Shown one piece after another: positions 33,523 to 42,517 of a DNA stretch of 64,000 bases (position 1 is the stretch's first letter; each line of letters starts with the position of its first letter). The notes beneath the pieces were generated by a model. It saw only the letters and a list, made by a program, of their open reading frames with translations. It did no database searches and was not told where the DNA came from. The position numbers were made by a program, and so were the translations under genes. Source of the DNA: Streptomyces smyrnaeus (GTDB lineage: Bacteria; Actinomycetota; Actinomycetes; Streptomycetales; Streptomycetaceae); the NCBI RefSeq assembly GCF_017676345.1, contig NZ_JAFFZM010000004.1:186001-250000 (forward strand), in the 5' to 3' direction.

Positions 33523-34629
33523 ATGCACGGAACGTCCGCTCGAAGACGACGACCCTGGTACTTGCTCGGTATCGGCGTGGTGCTGGCGTGCGTCGTCCAG
33601 CTCCTCACCGCGACAGCCCCGCAGGCGGTGGAACGCCCGCGCACCGCGGCGGCCCCGTCCTCCGAGGCCGCCGAGACCTGCCCGGTGCAGGGCAAGCCGG
33701 CCGGAAAGGTCCTCCAGGGCTACTGGGAGAACTGGGACGGCGCCGCCAACGGCGTCCACCCGCCCTTCGGCTGGACCCCCATCACCGACACCCGCATCCG
33801 CGCCCACGGCTACAACGTCCTCAACGCGGCCTTTCCCGTGATCCGTTCGGACGGCACGGTGCTGTGGGAGGACGGCATGGACTCCACCGTCAAGGTCGCG
33901 ACCCCGGCCGAGATGTGCGAGGCCAAGGCCCAGGGGCAGACCCTCCTGATGTCGATCGGTGGCGCGACGGCGGGCATCGACCTCAGCTCACGCGCGGTCG
34001 CCGACCGGTTCATCGATACCATCGTGCCGATCCTGAAGAAGTACAACTTCGACGGCATCGACATCGACATCGAGACCGGCCTCGTCGGCAGCGGCAACAT
34101 CAACCAGCTCTCGACCTCGCAGGCCAACCTCGTCCACATCATCGACGGCGTCCTCGCCCAGATGCCGCCGCAGTTCGGCCTGACGATGGCGCCCGAGACC
34201 GCGTACGTCACGGGCGGCAGCGTCGTCTACGGTTCGATCTGGGGCGCCTATCTCCCGATCATCAAGAAGTACGCCGACAACGGCCGCCTGTGGTGGCTGA
34301 ACATGCAGTACTACAACGGCAGCATGTACGGGTGCAGCGGCGACTCGTACTCCGCGGGCACCGTCCAGGGCTTCATCGCCCAGACCGACTGCCTCAACAA
34401 GGGCCTGGTCGTCCAGGGCACCACGATCCGCGTGCCCTACGACAAACAGGTACCCGGCCTCCCCGCCCAGCCCGGCGCCGGCGGCGGCCATATGTCACCC
34501 TCCCTGGTCGCCCAGGCCTGGAACCACTACGACGGCAGTCTCAAGGGCCTGATGACCTGGTCCTTGAACTGGGACGGCTCGAAGAACTGGACGTTCGGCG
34601 ACAACGTCAAGGCGCTCCAGGGCCGTTAG
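33523..34629 (+). CDS. Secreted GH18 chitinase
   Basis: This 368-residue extracellular enzyme hydrolyses beta-1,4-N-acetylglucosamine linkages. An Arg-rich N-terminus and one hydrophobic stretch (YLLGIGVVLACVVQLLTAT) form the signal sequence. The GH18 barrel follows from VLQGYWENWDG. The catalytic motif DGIDIDIE places Asp177, Asp180, Asp182 and the acid Glu184. LMTWSLNWDG near the end is the terminal barrel strand. No chitin-binding module is attached. Dre-like boxes at 33446-33478 indicate DasR control by N-acetylglucosamine. Confidence 0.93.
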   Translation: MHGTSARRRRPWYLLGIGVVLACVVQLLTATAPQAVERPRTAAAPSSEAAETCPVQGKPAGKVLQGYWENWDGAANGVHPPFGWTPITDTRIRAHGYNVLNAAFPVIRSDGTVLWEDGMDSTVKVATPAEMCEAKAQGQTLLMSIGGATAGIDLSSRAVADRFIDTIVPILKKYNFDGIDIDIETGLVGSGNINQLSTSQANLVHIIDGVLAQMPPQFGLTMAPETAYVTGGSVVYGSIWGAYLPIIKKYADNGRLWWLNMQYYNGSMYGCSGDSYSAGTVQGFIAQTDCLNKGLVVQGTTIRVPYDKQVPGLPAQPGAGGGHMSPSLVAQAWNHYDGSLKGLMTWSLNWDGSKNWTFGDNVKALQGR

Positions 34630-34839
34630 AGCACATCCCGCAGCGGGCGTAGCCGCGGGCTCCTTCGGGTGCGCCCGGATGCGGAGGTGTGAAGGCGGGC
34701 CAACTTGTCGCTCTGTGCTAACGCGTTGCAGCAGGGGTCCGAACAAGAATGAGCAGTGTTCGGACCGTCTGCAGCGGACGTGAGTGCGCTGCGGAGGCGC
34801 ACGCGGTCGCGTGCGTCGAAGACCGGGGACGTGGGGGCG

Positions 34840-35142
34840 ATGAGGCCGGGGGAGACGCCGGAGCAGGCGCGGGCACGGGCGGGGCGGCTGCGGCAGCGCG
34901 CGGCGCAGGCACGCAGTCTGGCGGGTTCGTTGGGTTCCACGCTGGACACGGGGGTGGCCAAGGCGACCGCCGAGGACGTGTGGTTGGGCCCGTACGCCGA
35001 GCGTGTCACGGGGGAGCTGCGCCGACGTCAGCGTGAGCTGGAGGGCTTGGCGGACGGGGTGCGCGCCGCCGCCAACCGCTGGGACCAGGAGGCCGAACTG
35101 CTCGACCGGGAGGCCGCGGCAGCCCCGGCCGGAGGTGACTGA
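34840..35142 (+). CDS. WXG100-like type VII secretion protein
   Basis: This 100-residue all-helical protein starts from ATG 34840 (GGGGG upstream). A GTG at 34756 could add 28 Arg-rich residues. The turn between the two helices carries the W-x-G motif in DVWLGPYAERVTGELRRRQR. Length and motif match the WXG100/ESAT-6 superfamily exported by type VII systems. The stop overlaps the next ATG (TGATG), so it is probably the helical partner of the 576-residue protein that follows. Confidence 0.75.
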   Translation: MRPGETPEQARARAGRLRQRAAQARSLAGSLGSTLDTGVAKATAEDVWLGPYAERVTGELRRRQRELEGLADGVRAAANRWDQEAELLDREAAAAPAGGD

Positions 35143-36872
35143 TGGGTGGCTTCCAAGGCTTCGACCCGGCACGAGTACGGGAGTTGGCCGGGCATCTGGA
35201 CTCGGTGGCGGGCTCCATCGTGCCGATGCACCGTCAGCTGTCACAGATCCTGGAGGCGGCAGTCGCTGACATGGCGCCGCAGCAGGCGAGTACGAGCCCG
35301 GAACTCCAGCCATTGGTGGACAACCCGGGAGTGCCGATGGCCACGGGCGGGATTCCGATCGCCAAGGTGTACGGGATCCCGACGGGCTACCTTCCGGGTC
35401 CCAGGACGCAAGGCGAGGCACTCGCTGGCGGACCGCTGCCGGGCTCCGTCGATCCGTTTCTGAGACAGACCGCGGCCGACATCCGGGCCCGGTGCGATCG
35501 GCTGGAGCAGGTCCGGCGGGCAGCTCCGTCCTCCGTCAAGCTGGATGCGGGTGCCCTGCTCGCCGCCGATCTGGTCGACCTCAACGCCGTACCGAAGCCC
35601 AACGCGGGCGAGCAGGCGATCGCCAAATGGTGGGCAGGGCTGAAGCCCGCGCAGCGCGAGCAGTATCTGTATCTGAAGCCCGAGGCGCTGCAAACGCTCA
35701 AAGGGCTTCCCGCGGATGTACTGCAGCAGGCCACCCAGCTCGCCTACTTCAAGGTGGTGCCCTACAAGACTTCCAGCCACGAGAGCGCGGGTGGCACCAA
35801 GCTCTCGATCGGTATCTTCGAGATCGGTGACGGCTACGCACTGCGCACCGAGCAGATGAACGACGGCACCTACCGCGTCACCATGATCGACAACGAGCAG
35901 GTCGGAGCCAAGGCCGCCAGACCCGACAAGAAGGGGATATCGATCGGCGGCACGGTGAAATTCGAGCTCGGCGACACCTGGGTGTTCAAGAACAAGGCCG
36001 AGGCGGAGAAGCTGCAGAAGGACATCGACGAGGCGTACTTTCTGCACCGTCAGCTGAACGGCACGAACCTCATCGGCGTCATCTTTGCCAAGGCGCGGCT
36101 CCCGGACGTGCTGAAGCGGATCGGCGAGCCGAAGATCACAACCGCGACGGTGGGTGTGGAGGTGGACGGGTCGATCGGCGTCGGAAACGCCACTCCGGGA
36201 ATCAAGTTCGGCGGTAACCTCTCGCGCATCACCAGCACGCTGAACCCCCAGCGGCCCTCGGTGACCCTGAGCAGGGACTTCGTTGTGGAGCCCTCGCTCA
36301 CCCGGGGGAAAGTGGTGAAGGCGGATTTCGGCGCGGTCGTCAACGGCACGATCCAGGTCGTCCGGGACAAGAACAACCCGGACCCCAACACCAACATCAC
36401 CACGGTTCGGCTCATCCAGACGGTGGAGGGAAAACTCGGTGGAACCTTCGGCGGTGAGCTCGGCGGCGCCAAGGCAGGCGTCTCCGGAAGCTACAAAGAA
36501 GGACGCACCAACACCCACGTGGTGACGGTGAATGTGCCGATCGGTGCGAAGTCCGAGGAACAGGCCGCCGCCCGGAAGTGGCTGAGCGCGCCACCCCCCG
36601 CCGCCCTGGCCGGCCCCGCCATCCCTACCGATCCGCCCGCTCCGGACGGGGATCTCTTCTCTCGGCTGGCACACGATCGCGGGCAGGTCAGCGCCGTCTC
36701 CTACAGGGGGAGGGCATCCGAACTGAAACTGGGCGGAAAGTTCACCATCGACGGAATCCCCATCGGCCTCGAGGCCACGGCGGGGGAAAAGAGTGACCGC
36801 GTCGTCGACCAGCGGTACCTCGGTGCACCCGACCCGGAAACCGGCACGCGCAACTTCGTCCCCATCAACTGA
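35142..36872 (+). CDS. Type VII-like effector with unknown beta-rich C-terminal domain
   Basis: The 576-residue product is predicted to have an N-terminal helical WXG-like domain (residues ~1-140). A segment near WWAGLKPAQREQYLYLKPEA and LKGLPADVLQQA resembles the WWxxL-GLP motif found upstream of catalytic domains in actinobacterial WXG effectors. The last ~380 residues are beta-rich with repeated Gly-rich strands (GKLGGTFGGELGGAKAGVSG) and no recognised fold or catalytic motif. No signal peptide is present. It is translationally coupled to the WXG100-like gene. A pore-forming or binding role is possible, but this is inference. Confidence 0.6.
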   Translation: MGGFQGFDPARVRELAGHLDSVAGSIVPMHRQLSQILEAAVADMAPQQASTSPELQPLVDNPGVPMATGGIPIAKVYGIPTGYLPGPRTQGEALAGGPLPGSVDPFLRQTAADIRARCDRLEQVRRAAPSSVKLDAGALLAADLVDLNAVPKPNAGEQAIAKWWAGLKPAQREQYLYLKPEALQTLKGLPADVLQQATQLAYFKVVPYKTSSHESAGGTKLSIGIFEIGDGYALRTEQMNDGTYRVTMIDNEQVGAKAARPDKKGISIGGTVKFELGDTWVFKNKAEAEKLQKDIDEAYFLHRQLNGTNLIGVIFAKARLPDVLKRIGEPKITTATVGVEVDGSIGVGNATPGIKFGGNLSRITSTLNPQRPSVTLSRDFVVEPSLTRGKVVKADFGAVVNGTIQVVRDKNNPDPNTNITTVRLIQTVEGKLGGTFGGELGGAKAGVSGSYKEGRTNTHVVTVNVPIGAKSEEQAAARKWLSAPPPAALAGPAIPTDPPAPDGDLFSRLAHDRGQVSAVSYRGRASELKLGGKFTIDGIPIGLEATAGEKSDRVVDQRYLGAPDPETGTRNFVPIN

Positions 36873-36906
36873 CCGCATCGTCCGCCCCCCGCTCGCGCCC
36901 CGCTCG

Positions 36907-36931
36907 CCCTCCGTGAGCCTGTCGCGGAGGG
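36907..36931 (+). terminator. Hairpin ending the first type VII-like cassette
   Basis: CCCTCCG (36907-36913) pairs with CGGAGGG (36925-36931) over an 11-nt loop, followed by TCTTCC. It lies 35 bp after the effector stop. Confidence 0.5.
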
Positions 36932-37077
36932 TCTTCCGTCCGGTGAGTTGCTGATCGGCGGTCTGCCACCGGTCGCGGAAGGGCAGCCGCGGCGTGGCCC
37001 GCTGCCCCGGCTCGTTATGATGACCGCCATTTGACGTGCACCTGGTGGGCAGATGGGTCGGGGAGGCGGAGTAGGCC

Positions 37078-37452
37078 GTGGTGGAGCGAACGCCGGATCT
37101 GGGGCTGCAGCGCCAACCCACACTCACCCAGGGCGAGCGGCTGGACGAGGCTGCACGGGCACTCGACGGAATGGGCAAGTCGGTGGGCGGCGCCGAGCCG
37201 TGGGCCCAGCTCCCGTCATGGGTGCTGAATCCTTTCGGCGGCGCTGCCTTCGGCGAGTACGGCGGTCAGCAGGCGTTCACCTCCTTCGCCCAGGCGTGGC
37301 ACAAGGAGATCGAGATCCTCGCCGGGGCGCTGCGGGAGATCCACCGCAGGATCGGGGACGGCGTCACTCTGAGCGGGAACACCGACCACGACGTGCGCAG
37401 CAAGCTCGACTCCCTCTCCGCCCTCTCCGAACCCGAGGAGAAGGAGCGGTGA
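37078..37452 (+). CDS. Small type VII-secretion-associated helical protein
   Basis: This 124-residue protein starts at GTG 37078 behind GGAGGCGGAG. The C-terminal half, FTSFAQAWHKEIEILAGALR followed by EIHRRIGDGV, resembles the F-x-x-W-x-x-x-L helix of actinobacterial ESX target or chaperone proteins. The N-terminal half has no signal sequence. GTGA overlap with the next gene makes it the likely secretion partner of the peptidase-bearing effector. Confidence 0.6.
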   Translation: MVERTPDLGLQRQPTLTQGERLDEAARALDGMGKSVGGAEPWAQLPSWVLNPFGGAAFGEYGGQQAFTSFAQAWHKEIEILAGALREIHRRIGDGVTLSGNTDHDVRSKLDSLSALSEPEEKER

Positions 37453-39029
37453 CCGGGCCGGGCCGACGCCGCAAGGGGGAGCTGAGGCGGCTGCGACGCA
37501 GGTTGGAAGCGCTCCACTTCGAGGGGAAGGGTGGACTCGACGGCGACAAGACGAACCTCGTGCTCGCGGAACTCATCGACGACGCCCTGGGCTTTCCCGC
37601 CCCCGAGGGCTCCCCGGACGAGGTCGAGGGCAAGGCCGCCGACTACCGCGGGGCCGCCGGATTGGCCGACGAGATCCGGGGAGGAGTGCGGGCCGTCGCC
37701 ACCGCCGGCCTGCCCGACACCTGGGTGGGGGAGGCGGGCTCCAAGGCGAGCGAGGTGACCAAAGCCGCCGCGCGGAACGCGGAACACATGTCGGAAACGT
37801 TCGGTACGGCGGCCAGGGAACTGACCCTGCTGGCCGAGGGCATCGGCACCGCGCAGCGCAAGCACGGCTTCGGTCTCGACGCGCTGCGCGCTGCCCGGGG
37901 CATGCTCCCCGAAGGAGACAGTGCGTACTTCGCCGCTGCCGTGGATGCCGACCGGGCGCGCCGGGCGGCGCTGGACGGTATCGGATATCTGGAGTCCGGC
38001 GTGGAAGCCGCCGAGGCGGCGGGGGAGCGGGCCGAACGGAAGCTGAACGAGCTGGCCGCCGATGTCCGTTCCGGCAGGCTGGACACCAGGCATCTGTCGG
38101 ACGCGGACCGGGTCGTCCTCGCAGACGCGGCCGCACACGGCGGGGACCCAGCGGACAACGAAATTCTCACCAACCGCGACCTGGAACGCTCCAGCACGCG
38201 CCTGAACAGTCTCGACGCCAAGGACCGTACCGCCTACGACAAGCTGCTGGACGGCGCCAAGTCACCGCAGGAGCGCGCGTATCTGGTCAAGGCACTGGCC
38301 GCCGGCTATCCGATGGCGCGTATACAGACCTTCGCCCGCAAGATCCACCCGTACGGCGACAAGCCGGCCTGGCTCCAGCAGCATCTGACGCCCATCGTCA
38401 ACCGCCCGGACGACTCCCGGCGGGAGGGAGACCACTCCCAGAAGGTGACGTTCGACGGATACCAGTGGCGGCAGAAGGGCGACACATGCGTGGCTCTCTC
38501 CACGGTCACCATGCACGCCCAGAGCGACCCGGTGTACGCCCTGGAACTGACCACCGGCGGACACCCCGGAGACCCGGACCATGACAACGGCGCAGCCTTC
38601 GAGGAGCGTCTGAGGGCCGAGGAGACCAGGGTCTACGACCGGCGCGAAGGCGACAAGAGAGGTATGAACGGCCTGGAGAGTGAAATGGTCGCGGACGACG
38701 AGATCGGCTCGCACACCGGCACCGACTACGAGGCCATCGCCACCCGGACCAAGGAGTCCCGGGAGGAAGTCCTGCCCAAGATCCGTGAAGCGGTCGACAG
38801 CGGCCAGCCCGTGCCCTTCGGCGCCCGGCAGGGCGACGAGTTCGGTCATCAGATGATGATCATCGGCCAGGACGGCGGCAAACTGCAGATCTACAACCCC
38901 TGGGGCTTCACCACCTGGGTCAGCGAGGACGACTTCGTCAACGGCACCATGGGCGGCGCGTCGAGCGAGAAGTACCCCACGCCCACCGACATCCGGCTCC
39001 CCGAGCAGAAGCAGGCAGTCCGCCCATGA
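37449..39029 (+). CDS. Type VII-like effector with papain-like cysteine peptidase domain
   Basis: This 526-residue protein starts at GTG 37449. Residues ~1-220 form a helical WXG-like region; PDTWVGEAGSKASEV provides a W-x-G turn. The C-terminal ~190 residues form a papain-like peptidase. The nucleophile Cys347 lies in QKGDTCVALSTV, the histidine is His467 in EFGHQMMIIGQDG, and Asn483 is in YNPWG, the calpain/C39-like order. There is no signal peptide, as expected for a type VII substrate. The next gene, overlapping by 4 nt, encodes a chagasin-family inhibitor of papain-like enzymes. I infer a secreted protease toxin; target unknown. Confidence 0.75.
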   Translation: MTGPGRRRKGELRRLRRRLEALHFEGKGGLDGDKTNLVLAELIDDALGFPAPEGSPDEVEGKAADYRGAAGLADEIRGGVRAVATAGLPDTWVGEAGSKASEVTKAAARNAEHMSETFGTAARELTLLAEGIGTAQRKHGFGLDALRAARGMLPEGDSAYFAAAVDADRARRAALDGIGYLESGVEAAEAAGERAERKLNELAADVRSGRLDTRHLSDADRVVLADAAAHGGDPADNEILTNRDLERSSTRLNSLDAKDRTAYDKLLDGAKSPQERAYLVKALAAGYPMARIQTFARKIHPYGDKPAWLQQHLTPIVNRPDDSRREGDHSQKVTFDGYQWRQKGDTCVALSTVTMHAQSDPVYALELTTGGHPGDPDHDNGAAFEERLRAEETRVYDRREGDKRGMNGLESEMVADDEIGSHTGTDYEAIATRTKESREEVLPKIREAVDSGQPVPFGARQGDEFGHQMMIIGQDGGKLQIYNPWGFTTWVSEDDFVNGTMGGASSEKYPTPTDIRLPEQKQAVRP

Positions 39030-39562
39030 CACCCACCCCCGCACGGCGCACCGGCCCGGCTGCCGTTGCCGTCGCACTGCTGCTGGCCCTCACCGCCTGC
39101 GGCGGAACCGACGACAGCGATGCCGACGGCGGCGACGGTGGCCCTCCCACGCCTTCGCCCACCCCGGCCGCCTCCGGCCCGGCCTCCGCCTCCTCCCCCA
39201 CACCGTCGCCCACCCCGGAGACGGTGTTCGACGCCAAGCACACCGACGTCGAGGTGGCACCCGGCGAGACCTTCTCACTGAAGATCCGCATCAATCCCGG
39301 CGCCGGATACGACTGGGAACTCGCCGACCCGCAACCCGACAGCGCCGTCGTCGTCAAGACGGGGCAGCGGGAAGAGGCGGACTCCCCGGAACGGATGGGC
39401 TCGCACGGCTACCTCTTCCTCGACTACCGCGCGAAGAGCGAGGGCAGCACCGAGGTACATGTGCGCAGGAACTGCTTCGCGTGCGGTGGCGAGGAGGAGA
39501 AGGCCGCGAAGGCGGGCAAGAAGGGCCCGGAGACCGTCTTCCACATCACGGTGAAGGAGTGA
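39026..39562 (+). CDS. Chagasin-like (I42) cysteine protease inhibitor lipoprotein
   Basis: This 178-residue protein has a lipobox (LTAC, Cys25) and a Pro/Ser/Thr linker up to about residue 65. It ends in an Ig-like inhibitor domain. The first inhibitory loop NPGAGYDW (90-97) matches the NPTTGYxW signature of chagasin. The second and third loops correspond to GSHGYLFLDYRAKSEGST and VRRNCF. A cysteine pair (CFAC) is an addition within the domain. It overlaps the peptidase-effector gene as ATGA. Display on the outer membrane face is where an immunity protein against an incoming protease would be needed. Confidence 0.82.
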   Translation: MTPTPARRTGPAAVAVALLLALTACGGTDDSDADGGDGGPPTPSPTPAASGPASASSPTPSPTPETVFDAKHTDVEVAPGETFSLKIRINPGAGYDWELADPQPDSAVVVKTGQREEADSPERMGSHGYLFLDYRAKSEGSTEVHVRRNCFACGGEEEKAAKAGKKGPETVFHITVKE

Positions 39563-39570
39563 CGCCCCGC

Positions 39571-39966
39571 ATGCCCCCGGACAGGACGACCGACGCGGAA
39601 CTGAGCTCCCTCGACGTTCCCCTGCTGCTCCGCTACGGCCTGACGCTCGGCGGTGCCCACCGCACCGCGCTCTTCGGTGACGGCGCGGTCGCCGCCGCGC
39701 TGATCGCGGAGGAACTGGGTGTCCTGCCGCGCGCGGTGGCCTTCCTCGCCGAGGTCGTACGCCGGGACGGCCTGCGGGCCGCCGTCGAGCTGCCGGAACC
39801 GCTGCCGGGCCGGGAAGCGGCCCGCACCGCGTCCGAGTGGCTGACCACCGCCTCCTCCGTGCTCGGGGAAGCGGACCTGGAGAACGAGGAACAACTCGCC
39901 CGCTGGTTCGAGGCAGTAGCCACGATCATGGCCCTCCGCCACACCCACGCCACCCCCTACCCTTGA
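39571..39966 (+). CDS. Uncharacterised small protein closing the type VII-like cassette
   Basis: This 131-residue protein is from ATG 39571; GTG 39559, which overlaps the inhibitor stop, is the alternative start. It is helical with no signal peptide, containing LSSLDVPLLLRYGLTLGGAH and WFEAVATIMALRH near the end. No family is recognised. Being encoded directly after toxin-like and inhibitor genes, it may be a second immunity protein, a chaperone or an accessory factor. Confidence 0.6.
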   Translation: MPPDRTTDAELSSLDVPLLLRYGLTLGGAHRTALFGDGAVAAALIAEELGVLPRAVAFLAEVVRRDGLRAAVELPEPLPGREAARTASEWLTTASSVLGEADLENEEQLARWFEAVATIMALRHTHATPYP

Positions 39967-40120
39967 CCGGCGGACGCCCCGCGCAGGTTCGGCCGCAGTC
40001 GCTCGCTCGCTGCGGTCTCCTGGCCGTCGCCCTACCGCGAGCCGGTGTCAGTGTTGTGCGTCAGCTTCTGCTGGCGAAGGCCGTCAGCGTGGTGGGCCAC
40101 AGTGCCGGGAGGGGCGTTCG

Positions 40121-40756
40121 ATGAACCAGGTGCCTACGGAGAACGGGCTGCGCTGGATAGCCGATGCCTATGACACGGGCTTCACCTTCACCCTCAGCGA
40201 AGGCCTTTCACCGCACGAGCTGCTGCGCCGCGTCGGCGCCGAGGAGAGCCACATCGTCCCGCTCACCCGCTCCGCAGCGTACGAGCTGCTACTGAGGGAC
40301 GAGGAGCACCACATCAGCGACCTCGACTTCCTGGACTGGGAAGATGAATCAGCCGTCGCCCAACTGACCGACGCCGGCTTTCTCCCCGCCCCGCCGAAGA
40401 CCATCGTCCGCGCGGGCTCGGTGGCAGGCTGGGCGTATGCGCTGGAGGAATTCCACGACCACACGGGCGCGTACCTCGCGGAACTGTCCGAGCAGGGACG
40501 GGCGTTCCAAGTGCACCGCAACGCGAAGGGCTTCTGTCTCGTCGGCCATGCCTGCCACGGCGATGCGATGACGTCCTTCGAACCTGGCATGCCGCACCTG
40601 ACGAACGGCGACCCGGCCGAGGCGGCGCCCGGTTTCGTGTACGACGGTGACGAGTTGGGCGATGTCGCGTTCCTGCGGTTCCTGGAGGGTGAACTAGGCA
40701 TCCACCTCCGCTGGGAGGAGACGGAGGCAGAGCTTCCTGCAGCCGCTTTCACCTGA
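40121..40756 (+). CDS. DUF6461-like protein of unknown function
   Basis: This 211-residue protein opens with GLRWIADAYDTGFTFTLSEG and LSPHELLRRVGAEE, and later has AGSVAGWAYALEEFHDHTGA. This is the arrangement of DUF6461 proteins, a group seen almost only in Streptomyces and relatives and often near mobile or toxin-like loci. No catalytic motif is evident. It lies 154 bp after the type VII-like cassette and is probably transcribed separately. Confidence 0.65.
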   Translation: MNQVPTENGLRWIADAYDTGFTFTLSEGLSPHELLRRVGAEESHIVPLTRSAAYELLLRDEEHHISDLDFLDWEDESAVAQLTDAGFLPAPPKTIVRAGSVAGWAYALEEFHDHTGAYLAELSEQGRAFQVHRNAKGFCLVGHACHGDAMTSFEPGMPHLTNGDPAEAAPGFVYDGDELGDVAFLRFLEGELGIHLRWEETEAELPAAAFT

Positions 40757-41084
40757 CGCCGCCTTCGCAGGAGCACCTGTCAGTTTCGAGTTGGAGACGC
40801 CGCCGGCCGCACTCCGCCACTCGGTTTCGGCGACCACCTCGCCATGCTCGACGCCGGCGAACCCGCGGACGGCAGCGATCGTCGTCCACGTCCCGGCCCC
40901 GCCTCGCAACACCTGGTGCTTAAATGATCGCCGTCGGCTGGGGGCGGTCCGGTGCGGGCGGGGCGATGACGAGTAACCGTACTCGTCGCCGCCTGCCTTC
41001 GCGAGCACGCCCCCGGTGCACGGCACCAGCTCAGACCGTCTTTTTCTCCGCGTGCTTGACCCTCGTCGAACTTGGGAGACGCTC
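40757..41084. other. 328-bp intergenic region
   Basis: No gene is supported. On the minus strand the phrase GTWTTIAAVRGFAGVEHGEV reads orderly for about 30 codons and may be a fragment of a former gene, but I cannot name it. The ribosome-binding site GGGAG of the FMN reductase lies at the right end. Confidence 0.35.
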
Positions 41085-41648
41085 ATGACCACGATAGGCA
41101 TCATTCTCGGCACCACCCGTCCCGGCCGCGTCGGACCACAGATCGCGGAGTGGGTCCACAAGACGGCCGACGCACGGACCGACGCGGATTTCGAAGTCGT
41201 CGACATCGCCGACTACGACCTCCCCCTGTTCGACGAGCCGCGCTCCCCGCGGATGGGCACCTACGAGCACGACCACACCCGTGCCTGGAGCGCCAAGATC
41301 GCAGGGCTCGACGGATTCGTCTTCGTCACGCCCGAATACAACCGGTCGATCCCCGCCGCGCTCAAGAACGCCATCGACTTCGTCTACAAGGAGTGGAACA
41401 ACAAGGCCGCCGGCTTCATCGGGTACGGCAGCAACGTCGGCGGTGCCCGCGCCGTCGACCACCTGCGGCACATCGCCGGGGCGGTGCAGCTGGCCGCCGT
41501 GTACAGCCAGCTCCACCTGTCGCTCCAGACCGACTTCGAGAAGTTCACGACCTTTGTGCCCACCGATCGCCACGAGGCCGCCCTCGAGCAGCTGCTCACC
41601 GAAGTGATCGCCTTGAGCAACGCGCTCGCACCGCTTCGCGAGGCCTGA
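41085..41648 (+). CDS. NADPH-dependent FMN reductase family protein
   Basis: This 187-residue flavodoxin-like reductase starts at ATG 41085, preceded by GGGAG. The N-terminal phosphate-binding loop is GIILGTTRPGRVGPQIAEWV. The FMN contact segment VTPEYNRSIPAALKNAIDFV is highly characteristic, and GYGSNVGGARAVDHLR follows. Members reduce FMN, quinones or azo compounds with NAD(P)H. It has no operon partner. Confidence 0.92.
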   Translation: MTTIGIILGTTRPGRVGPQIAEWVHKTADARTDADFEVVDIADYDLPLFDEPRSPRMGTYEHDHTRAWSAKIAGLDGFVFVTPEYNRSIPAALKNAIDFVYKEWNNKAAGFIGYGSNVGGARAVDHLRHIAGAVQLAAVYSQLHLSLQTDFEKFTTFVPTDRHEAALEQLLTEVIALSNALAPLREA

Positions 41649-41830
41649 CGCGCACGGCGGGACGGGCAGGCTGCGGCCGCGCCCGGTTCGACCGAGCCGG
41701 GTGAAGCAGCTGTCGGACCGGTAGGCCCTGCCTGGAGGAGCGGATGCCAGGGATGCGAGACTCCCTGGCACCGTCTCGTGCGCGGAGGGCGCTGAGATGC
41801 CGGCCCCGCGTCAGGCGGCCGTTCAGCCGG

Positions 41831-42283
41831 TCAGGCCATGGCCCGGCCGGCAGCGGCGACCAGATCGTCGGTCGCCGCGATGGCGGCCGCACGGCGGGAG
41901 GCCAGTACGGCGTGGTCGGCGGCGCCGCGCAGGCTGAACGCGGCCAGGGCAGCCTGACGAGCCGGCTCAGCAAGTGCCTGCTCCAGGACGGAGACCGAGA
42001 CCAGTGGGCCGGTCACGGCCGAGCGCGTGGCGCGGGAAGCGGCGCGGGCCGCCTCGATCGCTTCCGCGTCCGCGCCGTCCAGCCGCAGGGTTTCGCGATG
42101 CCACAGGGCCCGCCGATGGTCACCGAGGGCGGCCACCAATTCACCCAGCGCCCTCCGCAGTGCTTCCGCCCTCTGATCAGCGCGCGCAGCGCTCTGGGCG
42201 ATCCGCGCACTCTTGATCTGCAGCAGCCCGGTGAGCGTACCCCCGAGCAGTGTGCCGACGACGGCGATGATGCTGGGCCACAT
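41831..42283 (-). CDS. KilB-like membrane-anchored helical protein
   Basis: This 150-residue protein starts at ATG 42283 behind AAGGAGG. One N-terminal membrane helix (MWPSIIAVVGTLLGGTLTGL) is followed by a long Ala/Arg-rich amphipathic region, likely coiled coil. The layout resembles proteins annotated KilB on Streptomyces conjugative plasmids and their chromosomal relatives. No other transfer genes are nearby, so any conjugation role is doubtful. Confidence 0.6.
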   Translation of the reverse strand: MWPSIIAVVGTLLGGTLTGLLQIKSARIAQSAARADQRAEALRRALGELVAALGDHRRALWHRETLRLDGADAEAIEAARAASRATRSAVTGPLVSVSVLEQALAEPARQAALAAFSLRGAADHAVLASRRAAAIAATDDLVAAAGRAMA

Positions 42284-42517
42284 CGCGAAGTCCTCCTTGG
42301 ACAGCGGTAACGGGGCGCCGGAGCGTCAACCTTCGGTGGGAGGACGGGGCGCGGCGCACGAGCCGACGCGGATCAGGCGCACGGTGTGGCTGACAGCATG
42401 CCCCCAGCAGGGAGCCGACCGCGAGAAACGGCCACGCCGGTGCCGCCGTCACGGAGCCGGCGGCACCGGCGAACCGGAATCTCTGCGGGAGCCGTGCAAG
42501 CTGTACCCGCGCCGAGG

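Noticed and set aside
41831..42283. KilB-like gene as evidence of an integrated conjugative element
   Set aside because: No tra, spd, integrase, att site or tRNA is seen in the window; one KilB-like protein is not enough.
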